NCBI GenBank assembly: GCA_041684965.1
Contig: JAWLGR010000024.1
Span: 1 to 64,000 of the forward strand
Length of the DNA: 64,000 nt
Origin: Mariniphaga sp041684965
GTDB taxonomy: Bacteria; Bacteroidota; Bacteroidia; Bacteroidales; Prolixibacteraceae
Direction: 5' to 3'
Shown here: piece by piece, positions 16,744 through 26,354 of the stretch
Position numbering within the stretch: the first letter of the stretch is position 1
How the letters are laid out: each line of letters begins with the position of its first letter
The notes under the pieces: model-generated
Told to the model about the DNA's origin: nothing
What the model saw: only the letters and a program-made list of their open reading frames with translations
Databases searched by the model: none
Made by a program: the position numbers and the translations under genes

Positions 16744-19700
16744 ATGAATCCAAATCAAAGATTATCCATAATGGCATTTCCTCAGTATTTTGATGGAAAT
16801 GAATTGCAGATAAACATCGTGGTCCTGCCACGAGACCACAATCCGCTCAATCCAATTATTGTAGGAGAAGAACCCCAGATTCCTGATGCGGATTTTGCAT
16901 TTGCCGATGCCGCATTTTCCTTTGGCGCCCAGCTCATTCAGGGCTTTGGCGCCAATCCTTTGCCGCAGCCAAAACCGCTCAGTGAAGCTATTTCATTGGA
17001 AACAACTTCACCTGAAAATCCGCGGGAAATATTAGAAGCAATGGCAAATCACCTGCAGATTTTTAATCTTAATATGGTAAATTCCAATGTTAACCTGCAA
17101 AATATTCCTGCTGACAGGCAATTTCAAAAGGCAAGGCCTGTTGAGCGCAGTGTTTACAAGCATTTGCCAAAAACCTATCTGAAAGCTACAGGTTTTCAGG
17201 CACCAAGAACAAAAAATGCATTTACCGGCGACCAGTATCATTGTGCAGTAAAAGCTGCCAGGTTTCATCAGGGTTTTCAGAAAAGCAGCGATATAATCAG
17301 CTGGGGAAAGGTTTTTGCCCATATTCTGAGGCAACCGTTGCTGGCCAGGGCTGCCGGATTTATTTACTCCACCAGTTTACCCATCACAGAAGACACTTTC
17401 CCCGATGGCGGATTTTTATACATTGATTTGGCTGACGGAAGCAGTTTCAGTTCACAAATGGCTGCCGATGATACATTTATAAAACGTTATGCTGCCCGGA
17501 TTCCGGCTTTGACACCCGGTGAACCAAGACATGTATTCGCTCCGCTACTTTATCCAGTTTTAAATGTACACGACGGAAATTACGACAAGTTATTTATAGA
17601 GACTGCCGAATACGACGACGGTTTTGCAAAGATTGTGCATTGCAATCAACCTCCTCATCGCGATCCTCTGGTGGAAGAAGCGGACGGCTCCTATCCGGTA
17701 AAAGATGTTGGCATCAGTCTGGGCTGGGATGACGAGCAAATTCTTATCTGGTACATGCGCCAGTTGATGATTGATTCATCTGTTATAAGTACTGAAAAAA
17801 GACTCGATGCGCCAATAGGTGTGTTCGGTTATGTTATCGATGTTCGTGAAACATCTGAAACAACTGATCCTGAAAATCCGTGGGAATCGTTAAACCTGGT
17901 AAGCAATAAAATACCACTGACTCTTTCCCGGAATCCTGCTTCACCCGACGATTTTATTGAATTGGACGATTTTAAAGGAGAATTGCCCTACCAGGTTTAT
18001 CCACTTCAGTTGGATGGTACCGAACAGGTTACCGGGCAAATGCAACCCTACTGGCTGCCAATGTATTTTGCCAGCTGGAATGGGCACAGTATGGTTTTGC
18101 CCGACGAAGATGCTGCCACGGTGTACCAGACAACCCATGCAAACGTAGATGCCGACCCGGACGGGCAGCCTGCCACCGACGGCGATGGAAATCCGGTAAA
18201 TACAGGAACAGGCGTAACAGGTGGCGCTAAAAACAACCTCAATCAGATATATAATGGCGGCCATGTCGATACGCAACTTCGCTATGGAAAAACATACCAG
18301 TTCAGAATCCGGATGCAGGATATCAGCGGCGGTGCCCCGGATATTGGGCTCAATCCCGTGAATGGAACCACTTCCGATATTGCGACCTGCCAGTTTAAAA
18401 GATACATTGCGCCCATCCAGCCACGCATTCAGGAAATTGAATCCGTTCCCAATGCACAGCCGGGAGATGTACATCCTGTAATCGGTACGGACGGCCCTTC
18501 CGAATTGAACGAGCTCAATATCAGAAGGCCAAAACTTGGATACCCGGCTGTTGTTTATACCGGCAAATACAACGATCCGATTCAACGCCTCCTAAACCAG
18601 TCAAATTTAAGTCTTGATATAAATAGTGCTGATCACAGCCACAATGCCGAGCACCGGGTAGGACTTGGAATTGCCGACCCTGACGTTAACCAGGTGGAGA
18701 TTACTGTTGAAATAGAATCTTTAAAGCTTGATAAACTGGCCAGCATAAACGGTAAGGATGATTATGTACATTTATATACGACCAGACGTTTTTTTCCGGA
18801 CATAAACAACAACGACGATAATTATGAAGCTACTTTAAATATTCCGATTGAATACAAGGATATTGAGGGCCCGGATAAAGTATTGAATGTGGGGGCGGAA
18901 ATCAACCTGGTTCAGGATTTGGGCCTGACCGACGATATCGACAACCTTCCCCAATTGGTGCTGCCCACAGCCAGAACGGTGCGGCTTACCATCAGGGCGG
19001 TTTGTGAAGACAAAGCAGATGACAGCGATACAAGCGCCTATTACGGTGTTATCGATGCAGCAAACAAAACGATGGATGTAAGATACGGCGAACCTTTTTC
19101 GGTAACATTGTACAAAGCATCGGACGATGAAACAGGATTGCTGGCTCTTACTGCCGGAGTTTCAAACATCCAGGCTTTGTATATGCAGCCGGATGCCGCA
19201 ACAGTGTTTGATGGCAAACTGACCACACTGTTTTTTGGAAATGAAAATTTGACACAGAACAGCAATGTTCAGCAACTGGCCGACCAGTTGAACCTGGAAA
19301 GTAACGGCTTAACTTTATATGCCCGCAAGGGCAGGCGGGTTGTATTTGGATGCTCCAGCCGGATCCGTCATACAATGGCACCGGACGGGTCGTCCATCAC
19401 ATTTGCTTCAAAAGCTGATTTGTTTAATCACTGGTTGTGCTGTATCAATTTCGAACTGGACAGGGACTGGATGTGGGATGCCCTGGAAACAGACAGTTTT
19501 GTAGTGAAACGAACAAAAGGTTTTACACATGATGCCCAACCTGAAGAGGAAAATACAGAAGCCGGACGTATCAAAATGATCCGGACAGCGTCGTTTGAAT
19601 CGCTGGATAATCCGCAACGAAATTCTACCCAAATTGTGTTTATTGATGCAGTGGAGCCCAAAAAAGGTCCGCAGAATGGTAACTCGGCATTCCCCGACAC

Positions 19701-21069
19701 CATCGATCTGGCTTACACGCTCGAACCCAGATTCAAGACCGGACATGGAGCGGAAAGAGATAATCCGGAAACGGTGGAATTAACACTTCCCATTACTACT
19801 CCACCGGCTCAGATTCCCAAAATTGTTTCAGCCGGGTATGCACTTTCTCCATACAAACGCGATGAAAAATATGAAAATACAGAATCGCGTAAACGTTTTC
19901 TGTGGATTGAATTTGCTGAACCTGTCGAAGATCCGCAGGACACCTATTTTGCACGGGTGTTGGTCAATGTACCTGATCAGTTGATCAGCAATAACCATCC
20001 TTTGCTTTTTATCGGCCCACAAGAACCTCCGCTTCCAATCGATCCGGAGCAAATCCGGATTATTACACCGGCTTCTTCCAATGATTTGGCAGGGTTGAAT
20101 GCCATGCAACCGATGGTGAAAAGTACTTCAAGTGATGTACACTATCTGCTTCCTTTGCCTCCTGGTCTACATGCAAACAGCGATGAAATGTTTGGCTTTT
20201 TTACTTATGAATTTAGAGTAGGACATTTTGAACGCCCGCCCGTCAACACCGGCGAAGAACCCGATAAAGTGTGGACAACGGCACAGGGACGTTTTGGCAG
20301 AAGATTAAAATCACATGGCATTCAACATCCGGCACCGGCGCTGACTTGTATGCCCAACCGCGACAAGGATAAGCTGTGGATAACAGCCCCTTACGCCGTG
20401 GCGGTGCACAAAGGGAAAAATGTTACGGCGAATCCGCCGCGGACGGAATTGTGGGCATTGTTGTATGCCCAGGTAAAACAGGCCGACAACAACGATTACC
20501 GCAACATTCTGCTGGACGACCGTCCGCTTGACTGGAGAGTGCAGATAGAAAACGAAAAAGATGTAAATGTATTTGAGAAATATGCCAGCAGCGAACTGCA
20601 ACTGCTCAATCAAATAACGGTGAAAACGCTGAAAGGACAGGGTTCACAAACAGGTAATTTCTTCAAGCTTGTCGACTTTACGAAAAAGAATAAAAGCTCG
20701 ACAAAATATGGTACAACGGTCTGGAGTAATAAAGAAGTATCGCAGTTGCTTTCGGTTTTCGGATTGCCTAAAGATGCTTCCCTGAGTGTGGTTGTGGTGG
20801 AGACACTTCCGCAAATCAACAATATTTTTGAACACATTACAGGATTAAACCAGCCACAGGTAGCGCAGACAGCAGTAAATCTGGTGAGCGATGATCAGAA
20901 AAACACGTTTTACCAGGAGTATGAAAGAAGATTTCATTCAAAATCGTCGGCTTTTACACCTGGCATTCTGCAAAAACCAAGTCCGGTAAGTGATGAGCTG
21001 GGGCATCACCGTATTTTGCGGACATCCCGTTTAACCAAAGTCCCTGATATTTGTTGTACTGAATGTTAA
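16744..21069 (+). CDS. Giant protein F, unknown function
   Basis: This is a 1441-residue protein without a signal peptide. It starts MNPNQRLSIMAFPQYFDG, 12 bases after E, and is surely in the same operon. I recognise no catalytic motif. It is beta-rich and acidic, with runs resembling Ig-like modules (YGKTYQFRIRMQDISGG; TARTVRLTIRAV). An Asp/Gly-rich linker near residues 470-495 could bind calcium or be a flexible hinge. Prolines are common. The C-terminus (HHRILRTSRLTKVPDICC) looks like a conserved terminal motif. By eye the gene is somewhat GC-richer than the flanking spacers. Position beside E, and facing the D-C-B-PhoD-A operon across a 189-base convergent gap, suggests a structural part of the same assembly. 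Confidence 0.75.
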   Translation: MNPNQRLSIMAFPQYFDGNELQINIVVLPRDHNPLNPIIVGEEPQIPDADFAFADAAFSFGAQLIQGFGANPLPQPKPLSEAISLETTSPENPREILEAMANHLQIFNLNMVNSNVNLQNIPADRQFQKARPVERSVYKHLPKTYLKATGFQAPRTKNAFTGDQYHCAVKAARFHQGFQKSSDIISWGKVFAHILRQPLLARAAGFIYSTSLPITEDTFPDGGFLYIDLADGSSFSSQMAADDTFIKRYAARIPALTPGEPRHVFAPLLYPVLNVHDGNYDKLFIETAEYDDGFAKIVHCNQPPHRDPLVEEADGSYPVKDVGISLGWDDEQILIWYMRQLMIDSSVISTEKRLDAPIGVFGYVIDVRETSETTDPENPWESLNLVSNKIPLTLSRNPASPDDFIELDDFKGELPYQVYPLQLDGTEQVTGQMQPYWLPMYFASWNGHSMVLPDEDAATVYQTTHANVDADPDGQPATDGDGNPVNTGTGVTGGAKNNLNQIYNGGHVDTQLRYGKTYQFRIRMQDISGGAPDIGLNPVNGTTSDIATCQFKRYIAPIQPRIQEIESVPNAQPGDVHPVIGTDGPSELNELNIRRPKLGYPAVVYTGKYNDPIQRLLNQSNLSLDINSADHSHNAEHRVGLGIADPDVNQVEITVEIESLKLDKLASINGKDDYVHLYTTRRFFPDINNNDDNYEATLNIPIEYKDIEGPDKVLNVGAEINLVQDLGLTDDIDNLPQLVLPTARTVRLTIRAVCEDKADDSDTSAYYGVIDAANKTMDVRYGEPFSVTLYKASDDETGLLALTAGVSNIQALYMQPDAATVFDGKLTTLFFGNENLTQNSNVQQLADQLNLESNGLTLYARKGRRVVFGCSSRIRHTMAPDGSSITFASKADLFNHWLCCINFELDRDWMWDALETDSFVVKRTKGFTHDAQPEEENTEAGRIKMIRTASFESLDNPQRNSTQIVFIDAVEPKKGPQNGNSAFPDTIDLAYTLEPRFKTGHGAERDNPETVELTLPITTPPAQIPKIVSAGYALSPYKRDEKYENTESRKRFLWIEFAEPVEDPQDTYFARVLVNVPDQLISNNHPLLFIGPQEPPLPIDPEQIRIITPASSNDLAGLNAMQPMVKSTSSDVHYLLPLPPGLHANSDEMFGFFTYEFRVGHFERPPVNTGEEPDKVWTTAQGRFGRRLKSHGIQHPAPALTCMPNRDKDKLWITAPYAVAVHKGKNVTANPPRTELWALLYAQVKQADNNDYRNILLDDRPLDWRVQIENEKDVNVFEKYASSELQLLNQITVKTLKGQGSQTGNFFKLVDFTKKNKSSTKYGTTVWSNKEVSQLLSVFGLPKDASLSVVVVETLPQINNIFEHITGLNQPQVAQTAVNLVSDDQKNTFYQEYERRFHSKSSAFTPGILQKPSPVSDELGHHRILRTSRLTKVPDICCTEC

Positions 21070-21107
21070 GGAAAAAACAGGTGAACACAACGACTTTTTC
21101 TCCCCTG

Positions 21108-21137
21108 GTAGGACTTAATCCTGCGGTTTATTTTTGG
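21108..21137 (+). terminator. Possible terminator of the E-F operon
   Basis: GTAGGA (21108-21113) pairs with TCCTGC (21119-21124), one wobble pair included, around a 5-base loop. GGTTTATTTTT follows. The stem is short, but it lies 38 bases past the stop of F, where a terminator is expected. Confidence 0.35.
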
Positions 21138-21258
21138 AAAGGATACTGTCATGGCCGCTACAGATATGCTTTATTTATAGAGCTGGTTCCAATAATATTG
21201 AAAATCGATATTTAGTATTCATAAGATTTCCACTAGGAGCAGTTAAGTTAATTACTTT

Positions 21259-22302
21259 TTAAGCGGGCTCCGGCGACTGGTCCTCCACATATTTTTCCAG
21301 GTAGGGAGAACCGGGGTTGAGCCTGCGTTCGTGTTCCCTGACAATTTCCACAAGGTAGAGGCACAGTTTCCGATAGTTTATTCCGTCTGGTTTGTTATTC
21401 TCATCATAAGAAACCAGATAATCGAGTCCCAGTGATTTAGCTTCTTCCGCAATGTAGCCTATTTCCCAGATTTTAGGTTCGTTGGGCCGGGTGTATTTGC
21501 GTGGCATCAATTGCATAATCCGGCCAAAATTGTCCGTTAAGGGTGTAATGTTTCGTTTATCCCTTCGCGTGGAGTTATCATAGCCGATTTCCCCGGTATT
21601 GAGGTCGTACTGCACATTTTTTTTGTCGCCGATAAACCTTAACCCGGCTTTGATAATTCCTTTGACATGGAGTGGGGCAGATGGATTCGCAACGCCAATT
21701 CCTACGTTGCCGTTTCCCATGATGGTGAATATCTCTCTGGCACCGGTTCCTGATCTGTCGAGGAATAGATATTTCGCCTGCGGATTGCCAATATTAAAAT
21801 GAAATCTGCCGGAAGTAACCCCCATCCCATACCAGGAGGTTCCGGCGGTGTTTTGATAGAGCGCCAGTTTGATCGTATTTAAAGAGGGACCTAAAGATAA
21901 AGTAGTCATTGGATTGGAAATTCCGATCCCTGTTTTTCCATTAATATTCAAATCTCCTTTAATTTCAAGGCTTTTGTTAGCTACTATATTCCCGTCATTT
22001 TGAACCAGCAAGTGCCAGCCCTTATTAAAAAATCCAATTTTATTGGTGCTGGTTCCTCCCACAAACCGGTCGTCCGATATCCAGAGCCCCCCATTATTGT
22101 TATTCGATTTTATTCTGCCGTTCACCAGCAAATCAACATTGGTGCCTCCATTGCCTTCAATGTGCAGTTTGGCTTCGGGAGTATCCACTCCCAGTCCAAC
22201 ATTGCCTTCGAAATACCTACGGGTATCGTCCAGTAACCCGTTCCATTGTTCTTTGCTCAGCACCTCGCTGTCTTTAATTCTTAATTCATCAAAGTTTATC
22301 AT
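21259..22302 (-). CDS. Tail-fibre protein with S74 intramolecular chaperone domain
   Basis: This 347-residue protein starts MINFDELRIKDSEVL without a signal peptide. Residues 30-230 hold fibre-like repeats of the kind NVGLGVDTPEAKLHIEG and NVGIGVANPSAPLHVKG, which usually trimerise. From about residue 242 comes the S74 (endosialidase-type) chaperone. STRRDKRNI aligns with the family's S-D-x-R-L-K-E-N-I core and keeps the Ser and the Lys five residues later that drive self-cleavage. IGYIAEEAKSLGLDYLV, YRKLCLYLVEIVREHERRL then follow the family pattern. S74 domains release themselves after folding a trimeric fibre. It is the last gene of the leftward giant operon, 66 bases after A, so a fibre or adhesin may be part of the system. 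Ends in PEPA. Confidence 0.85.
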   Translation of the reverse strand: MINFDELRIKDSEVLSKEQWNGLLDDTRRYFEGNVGLGVDTPEAKLHIEGNGGTNVDLLVNGRIKSNNNNGGLWISDDRFVGGTSTNKIGFFNKGWHLLVQNDGNIVANKSLEIKGDLNINGKTGIGISNPMTTLSLGPSLNTIKLALYQNTAGTSWYGMGVTSGRFHFNIGNPQAKYLFLDRSGTGAREIFTIMGNGNVGIGVANPSAPLHVKGIIKAGLRFIGDKKNVQYDLNTGEIGYDNSTRRDKRNITPLTDNFGRIMQLMPRKYTRPNEPKIWEIGYIAEEAKSLGLDYLVSYDENNKPDGINYRKLCLYLVEIVREHERRLNPGSPYLEKYVEDQSPEPA

Positions 22303-22368
22303 CTCTATACATTTTATAGTTGATAATTAATTGTCTGCATTCATTTTGTAATCCAAAATTTCATGTTT

Positions 22369-25300
22369 CTATCCCACTAAAATTTCCTCATTTTCTTCAA
22401 CCTCTGTTTCTATTATTTGCCATTTCTTTTGTTCATCTCCCGGCCATTGTGCCTTCAAAAAATCTTTTGCCCCGGAATAGCTGTTGAAATACTGAGCTTT
22501 CAGTTGCTCCGGTGATTCGAGCGCTTCTTTCGACAATATTTTGTATGTCTTTTCTTTCTGTAACGGTACATCTTCTACCACACCAAAGAGTTCTTCCGGA
22601 CGGGTTACATCAATTGGCTTTTTGATTCCCATTAGGTTAAACATCCTTTCTTCCTGCCAGTTTCCGGAACTTTTGGTTTTTGAGCTACCGGTATCTTCAA
22701 GGATGATATCTTCAAAGTTGTTACCTGTAAACTGCATATCCGTTGAAATATCAAAAGCCTGCTCCGGTGCGATTTCAATTCCTGCGGACATTAAATCAAA
22801 GTCGGGTGTGGACAGTTTTTCGCTGTCGGGAAGATCTTCAAACTGCCCGCGGGAAAAGTAATCATGAAGCGTTTGTTTGTTTTGTGGCTCAATTGATTCG
22901 CCTGTGCCAAAAGCATAGTTCAAAATCCGGTAACTCGTCCCCGCCTCCATATAGCTGTTACCCAGTTTTTCGATGGTTTTATCCAGAGGAATCAGACTTT
23001 GGCGAAATTCAAGAGAACCCGATGGATGAATGATTACCTGGTTCTGCTGTTCGGTTTCATCAGGGCTTCGCAATGACTCGGCACCGGAGTATCCCGTTGG
23101 CAGTTTTACCGACCAGTTCCCGGATTGTTTCAGTTGAACTTTTAGTGATTCCAGTAAGACATCGGGTTTGATAACCACTGGAGCCACTTTTTGTTTTTCT
23201 CCCCAACTGATGTTGAACTTGATTTTTAGGGAGAAGAACAGTACTTCGATTTTTGCAAATCCCTGTGCCCGCCAGGGGCCGGGACCGCTGAGCATAAATT
23301 CCATTTCTACTCCGAAGAAAGACCGGCCCCTGTAGGAAACCTCTACGCTTATGCGAATATCCGTTTCAAAATAGAAAGGATCAAATTGAAACAAAGCATT
23401 AAATCCCAGAAAACCGTATGCTTTGGCTTTGCCCTTTTTAACTGCCAGTTCTGCAGTCAGACCGATTTGATATGAATTGGAAGTAATGGCCTGGTAATAT
23501 TGACAGGACAGCCGGATATCCTCCCCCCTTTTTATGAGAGCAGTTACGCGAGGGATTTCGGGAAAACGCGCCGGTTTTTTATAGCGTGGATGATAACCAC
23601 CGACCGACAACAGAAACTGAGGGTTGCTTCCCCAGGCGAGCATAAAGGCGAAGCCACCGTTAAGGGCAACTTCCACAATATTTGAATCACGCAACTTGCC
23701 TTCAATCAGGATATAGGATGCCGCAAAATTAAAATCCCCGAAAATATCCACATGAATTTCTCCAAGGCGTTTTTCCACATCTTTGTTCGGGAGATAAACT
23801 CCCAGGCTTCCAAGCAATATAATCCTTCCTTTAAACGGAAATTCCAGCAAAATACCTAAATCGATTTCCATTACAGTGGGTGTGCCGTAGCCAATTTTGA
23901 AAAAAGGCGCCACCACGTAATGTTTTTTCTGCGGGGGGAATACAGCCCTTAAATCACTGATGATTTTCGACGCATTTTGAATAATGTTTTCCGGGAACAT
24001 GATGGATTTTACTGCTCCGTTTAGAATGCGCTCCTTTAAAATATCCACCTTCATTGTCCGGTAAATTCCGACCAAACCTCCCACTGCATTGAGGGTAAAT
24101 CCGAAAGAAAGCGGAATTGCAGGTGAAAAAAACACACTGATACTGATCAGCATCGAAAAACCTTTTTCTCCGTTAGGCAACCGGGTATTGATCAGTCCGA
24201 TGGCTGCCAGTCCAATGTCTCTTTTTTCCATCGCTAGTTTGAAGGCCAGTACTCCGGCATAGCGATGATTGTCCGGATCAATTTCCAAAAAACCACCACC
24301 GGTGATGATATCGGAATCGATACTGAGAGCGATGCCTTTGGGAGGTTTAAACCCGAAGGCAAAATTTGTGGTTTCTAAATCTCCTCCCTGTTTCGGTGTG
24401 ATGACTTCTATTCCCAAACCCGCTTCTTCTATCTTAACTTTTACAGGCCCCAGTTTTGAAGAAAAGGTCGCAAGCACTTTCAGATATCCACCCAAAGCAT
24501 CGCTTTTTGCACTCGGCCCGAAATCCCACCTGACATTGTCAAAATAAAGAAAATCCAAATCCTTATGAACCGGAATCAATAACTGGTGCGGCTGTTTTTC
24601 ATTATTCTGGTTTCTATTGTCCTCATTTCTTTTTTCCTCATCCCCATTTCCCGTTGTAAAGCTCAATGCAGACAATCCGGTGTCTGTATCGCCGGGTTTC
24701 TTTTTATCATCATCTTTTAGTAAATCCAGAGTATCCTTGAGGGTGCTGACGTTGTGATCCAAATAAAATCCTTTCTTTTTAGAATAGCCGGCCGCCAGAG
24801 AAAATTTTAAAGGAACTTCGCCCGATGGGAGTATTTCATTCAAAAAACCATCCCCCTCACCGCCTGAGATAACTACCGCATTATCTTTCAGGCCTATTTC
24901 AATGCCTCTGTCTTCCTTATTAATAAATGCCGCTATTTGTATTTCACCGATGGCTAAACGTGTTCCCGATGCATTCGGAAGATTATATGAAGCCCCGGTT
25001 TCTGGATCAGCTTTTCTGTTGAGAGCCAGTTCCAGACTCATATCTCCCATAATCTGAGCATCAGGAAGCCTGCTGAGATATACATTCAATATATCACCAG
25101 AACTTGTTTTTATTTTGAACTTCCAGTTATCATTTATCTGATGTGTATAGTTAACTTCCCCATTCAAAGAAATAAATAGTCCGCCCAACGATTCAATTTT
25201 TACAGCTGAATCTTTGTTGAAAAAATCAGATACTTCTTCGTCGGCCACAAAAAACAGCGTACCACCCAACCGTTTATCAAAACCACTATCCTCCGCTTCC

Positions 25301-26349
25301 GGCAGCTTTAGATCAAAAGAAAATGCTCTTTCAGAAACTAAATCCGACCAGTCTCCTCTTTTCCAGCGTTCAATGGTAGTGTAATATTCAAGCAGAATTT
25401 TTTCATCAACATCATTGAGGTCTTCTTTATCTTGCTTTTTCTTCAGAACCGCTTCTATTTTTTTCCAGGCTTCATTTGAATCATCCGGAAAATTTTGATC
25501 GTGTTCTTTCCTGATGGTATTTAACATCAGATTACCAAGAACTGTATCCTTCAATTCCGACGTACTGTCTTCCGTTATTGTTCTGGGCAGGTTGCTCCAT
25601 CCAACAAGATACCGGCTCTCCGGCAAATGGCTTTCCATTATTGTAAAAAATCCTGCCAGGACAGTCATTAACTGGGATAAATTTTCAGCTTCCTCAATGG
25701 TTTTTAAATGTCCTTCAAGTTGTTGTGGCTCTTTGATTTTATTCCAAAGTTCTACTATTTTTTTCCAAAGATTTTGCAAATAGTCAATGGGATCGGTAAT
25801 CAGATCCCATAAATTTTTTACAATTATTACCGGAAGTTCAGTGACTACATAAACTGGTGCATCATATATTATGTAGTGCGCAACATCATATACAGTTTCA
25901 GGAACTCCCTGATCTTCCACAGCACTTTTAACAGAAACTCTGCCCTCTGCGAGAAATCCCAGTAATTGTGAGACCCAATAGAATTCCGGATAATGAAGAC
26001 GAACGTAATTGGTTGTATTCACTTGCAAAAACAACCAAATATAAGTATCAACATCATTGGGATCATCAATTACCGCTTTAATGAATTCTTTAAGGGACGA
26101 ATAGATGATTTTGACGTCATTTACAGCACTTTGAAAAGCAACTTCATCAGGATTAACCGATTTTTGATACTGACTGATATTTGATATAGAATCCCCGGGG
26201 ATATCTAATTTTGCATCCGTATCGGGATTCAATCCTAAATTGAGTAAAGTATCGCGCCGAACCTGATCGTCCTCCATTTTCTCTTTCAACCACTGAAAGA
26301 ATTCACCTATTTTGCCTATGGCAGACTGTAAAAAACCTGGATTATCCAT
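22369..26349 (-). CDS. Giant protein A, DUF6603-like hydrophobic beta protein
   Basis: This 1326-residue protein has no signal peptide. The first 320 residues are mostly helical, with a hydrophobic patch near 175-205 (VYVVTELPVIIVKNLW). From about 350 to 1060 it is a long array of glycine-rich, alternating hydrophobic beta strands (GIALSIDSDIITGGGFLEID, SMLISISVFFSPAIPLSFGF). I associate this region with the DUF6603 family, from memory. The shared core includes MFPENIIQNASKIISDL, LLSVGGYHPRYKKP and GPGPWRAQGFAKIEVLFF, then ISWGEKQ at about 1049 and PSGSLEFRQ with PLDKT at about 1115. All recur in A' near the right edge. The acidic C-terminal tail is variable. The gene lies 6 bases after PhoD. 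Role unknown; a hydrophobic beta scaffold is inference. Confidence 0.75.
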   Translation of the reverse strand: MDNPGFLQSAIGKIGEFFQWLKEKMEDDQVRRDTLLNLGLNPDTDAKLDIPGDSISNISQYQKSVNPDEVAFQSAVNDVKIIYSSLKEFIKAVIDDPNDVDTYIWLFLQVNTTNYVRLHYPEFYWVSQLLGFLAEGRVSVKSAVEDQGVPETVYDVAHYIIYDAPVYVVTELPVIIVKNLWDLITDPIDYLQNLWKKIVELWNKIKEPQQLEGHLKTIEEAENLSQLMTVLAGFFTIMESHLPESRYLVGWSNLPRTITEDSTSELKDTVLGNLMLNTIRKEHDQNFPDDSNEAWKKIEAVLKKKQDKEDLNDVDEKILLEYYTTIERWKRGDWSDLVSERAFSFDLKLPEAEDSGFDKRLGGTLFFVADEEVSDFFNKDSAVKIESLGGLFISLNGEVNYTHQINDNWKFKIKTSSGDILNVYLSRLPDAQIMGDMSLELALNRKADPETGASYNLPNASGTRLAIGEIQIAAFINKEDRGIEIGLKDNAVVISGGEGDGFLNEILPSGEVPLKFSLAAGYSKKKGFYLDHNVSTLKDTLDLLKDDDKKKPGDTDTGLSALSFTTGNGDEEKRNEDNRNQNNEKQPHQLLIPVHKDLDFLYFDNVRWDFGPSAKSDALGGYLKVLATFSSKLGPVKVKIEEAGLGIEVITPKQGGDLETTNFAFGFKPPKGIALSIDSDIITGGGFLEIDPDNHRYAGVLAFKLAMEKRDIGLAAIGLINTRLPNGEKGFSMLISISVFFSPAIPLSFGFTLNAVGGLVGIYRTMKVDILKERILNGAVKSIMFPENIIQNASKIISDLRAVFPPQKKHYVVAPFFKIGYGTPTVMEIDLGILLEFPFKGRIILLGSLGVYLPNKDVEKRLGEIHVDIFGDFNFAASYILIEGKLRDSNIVEVALNGGFAFMLAWGSNPQFLLSVGGYHPRYKKPARFPEIPRVTALIKRGEDIRLSCQYYQAITSNSYQIGLTAELAVKKGKAKAYGFLGFNALFQFDPFYFETDIRISVEVSYRGRSFFGVEMEFMLSGPGPWRAQGFAKIEVLFFSLKIKFNISWGEKQKVAPVVIKPDVLLESLKVQLKQSGNWSVKLPTGYSGAESLRSPDETEQQNQVIIHPSGSLEFRQSLIPLDKTIEKLGNSYMEAGTSYRILNYAFGTGESIEPQNKQTLHDYFSRGQFEDLPDSEKLSTPDFDLMSAGIEIAPEQAFDISTDMQFTGNNFEDIILEDTGSSKTKSSGNWQEERMFNLMGIKKPIDVTRPEELFGVVEDVPLQKEKTYKILSKEALESPEQLKAQYFNSYSGAKDFLKAQWPGDEQKKWQIIETEVEENEEILVG

Positions 26350-26354
26350 ACTTT

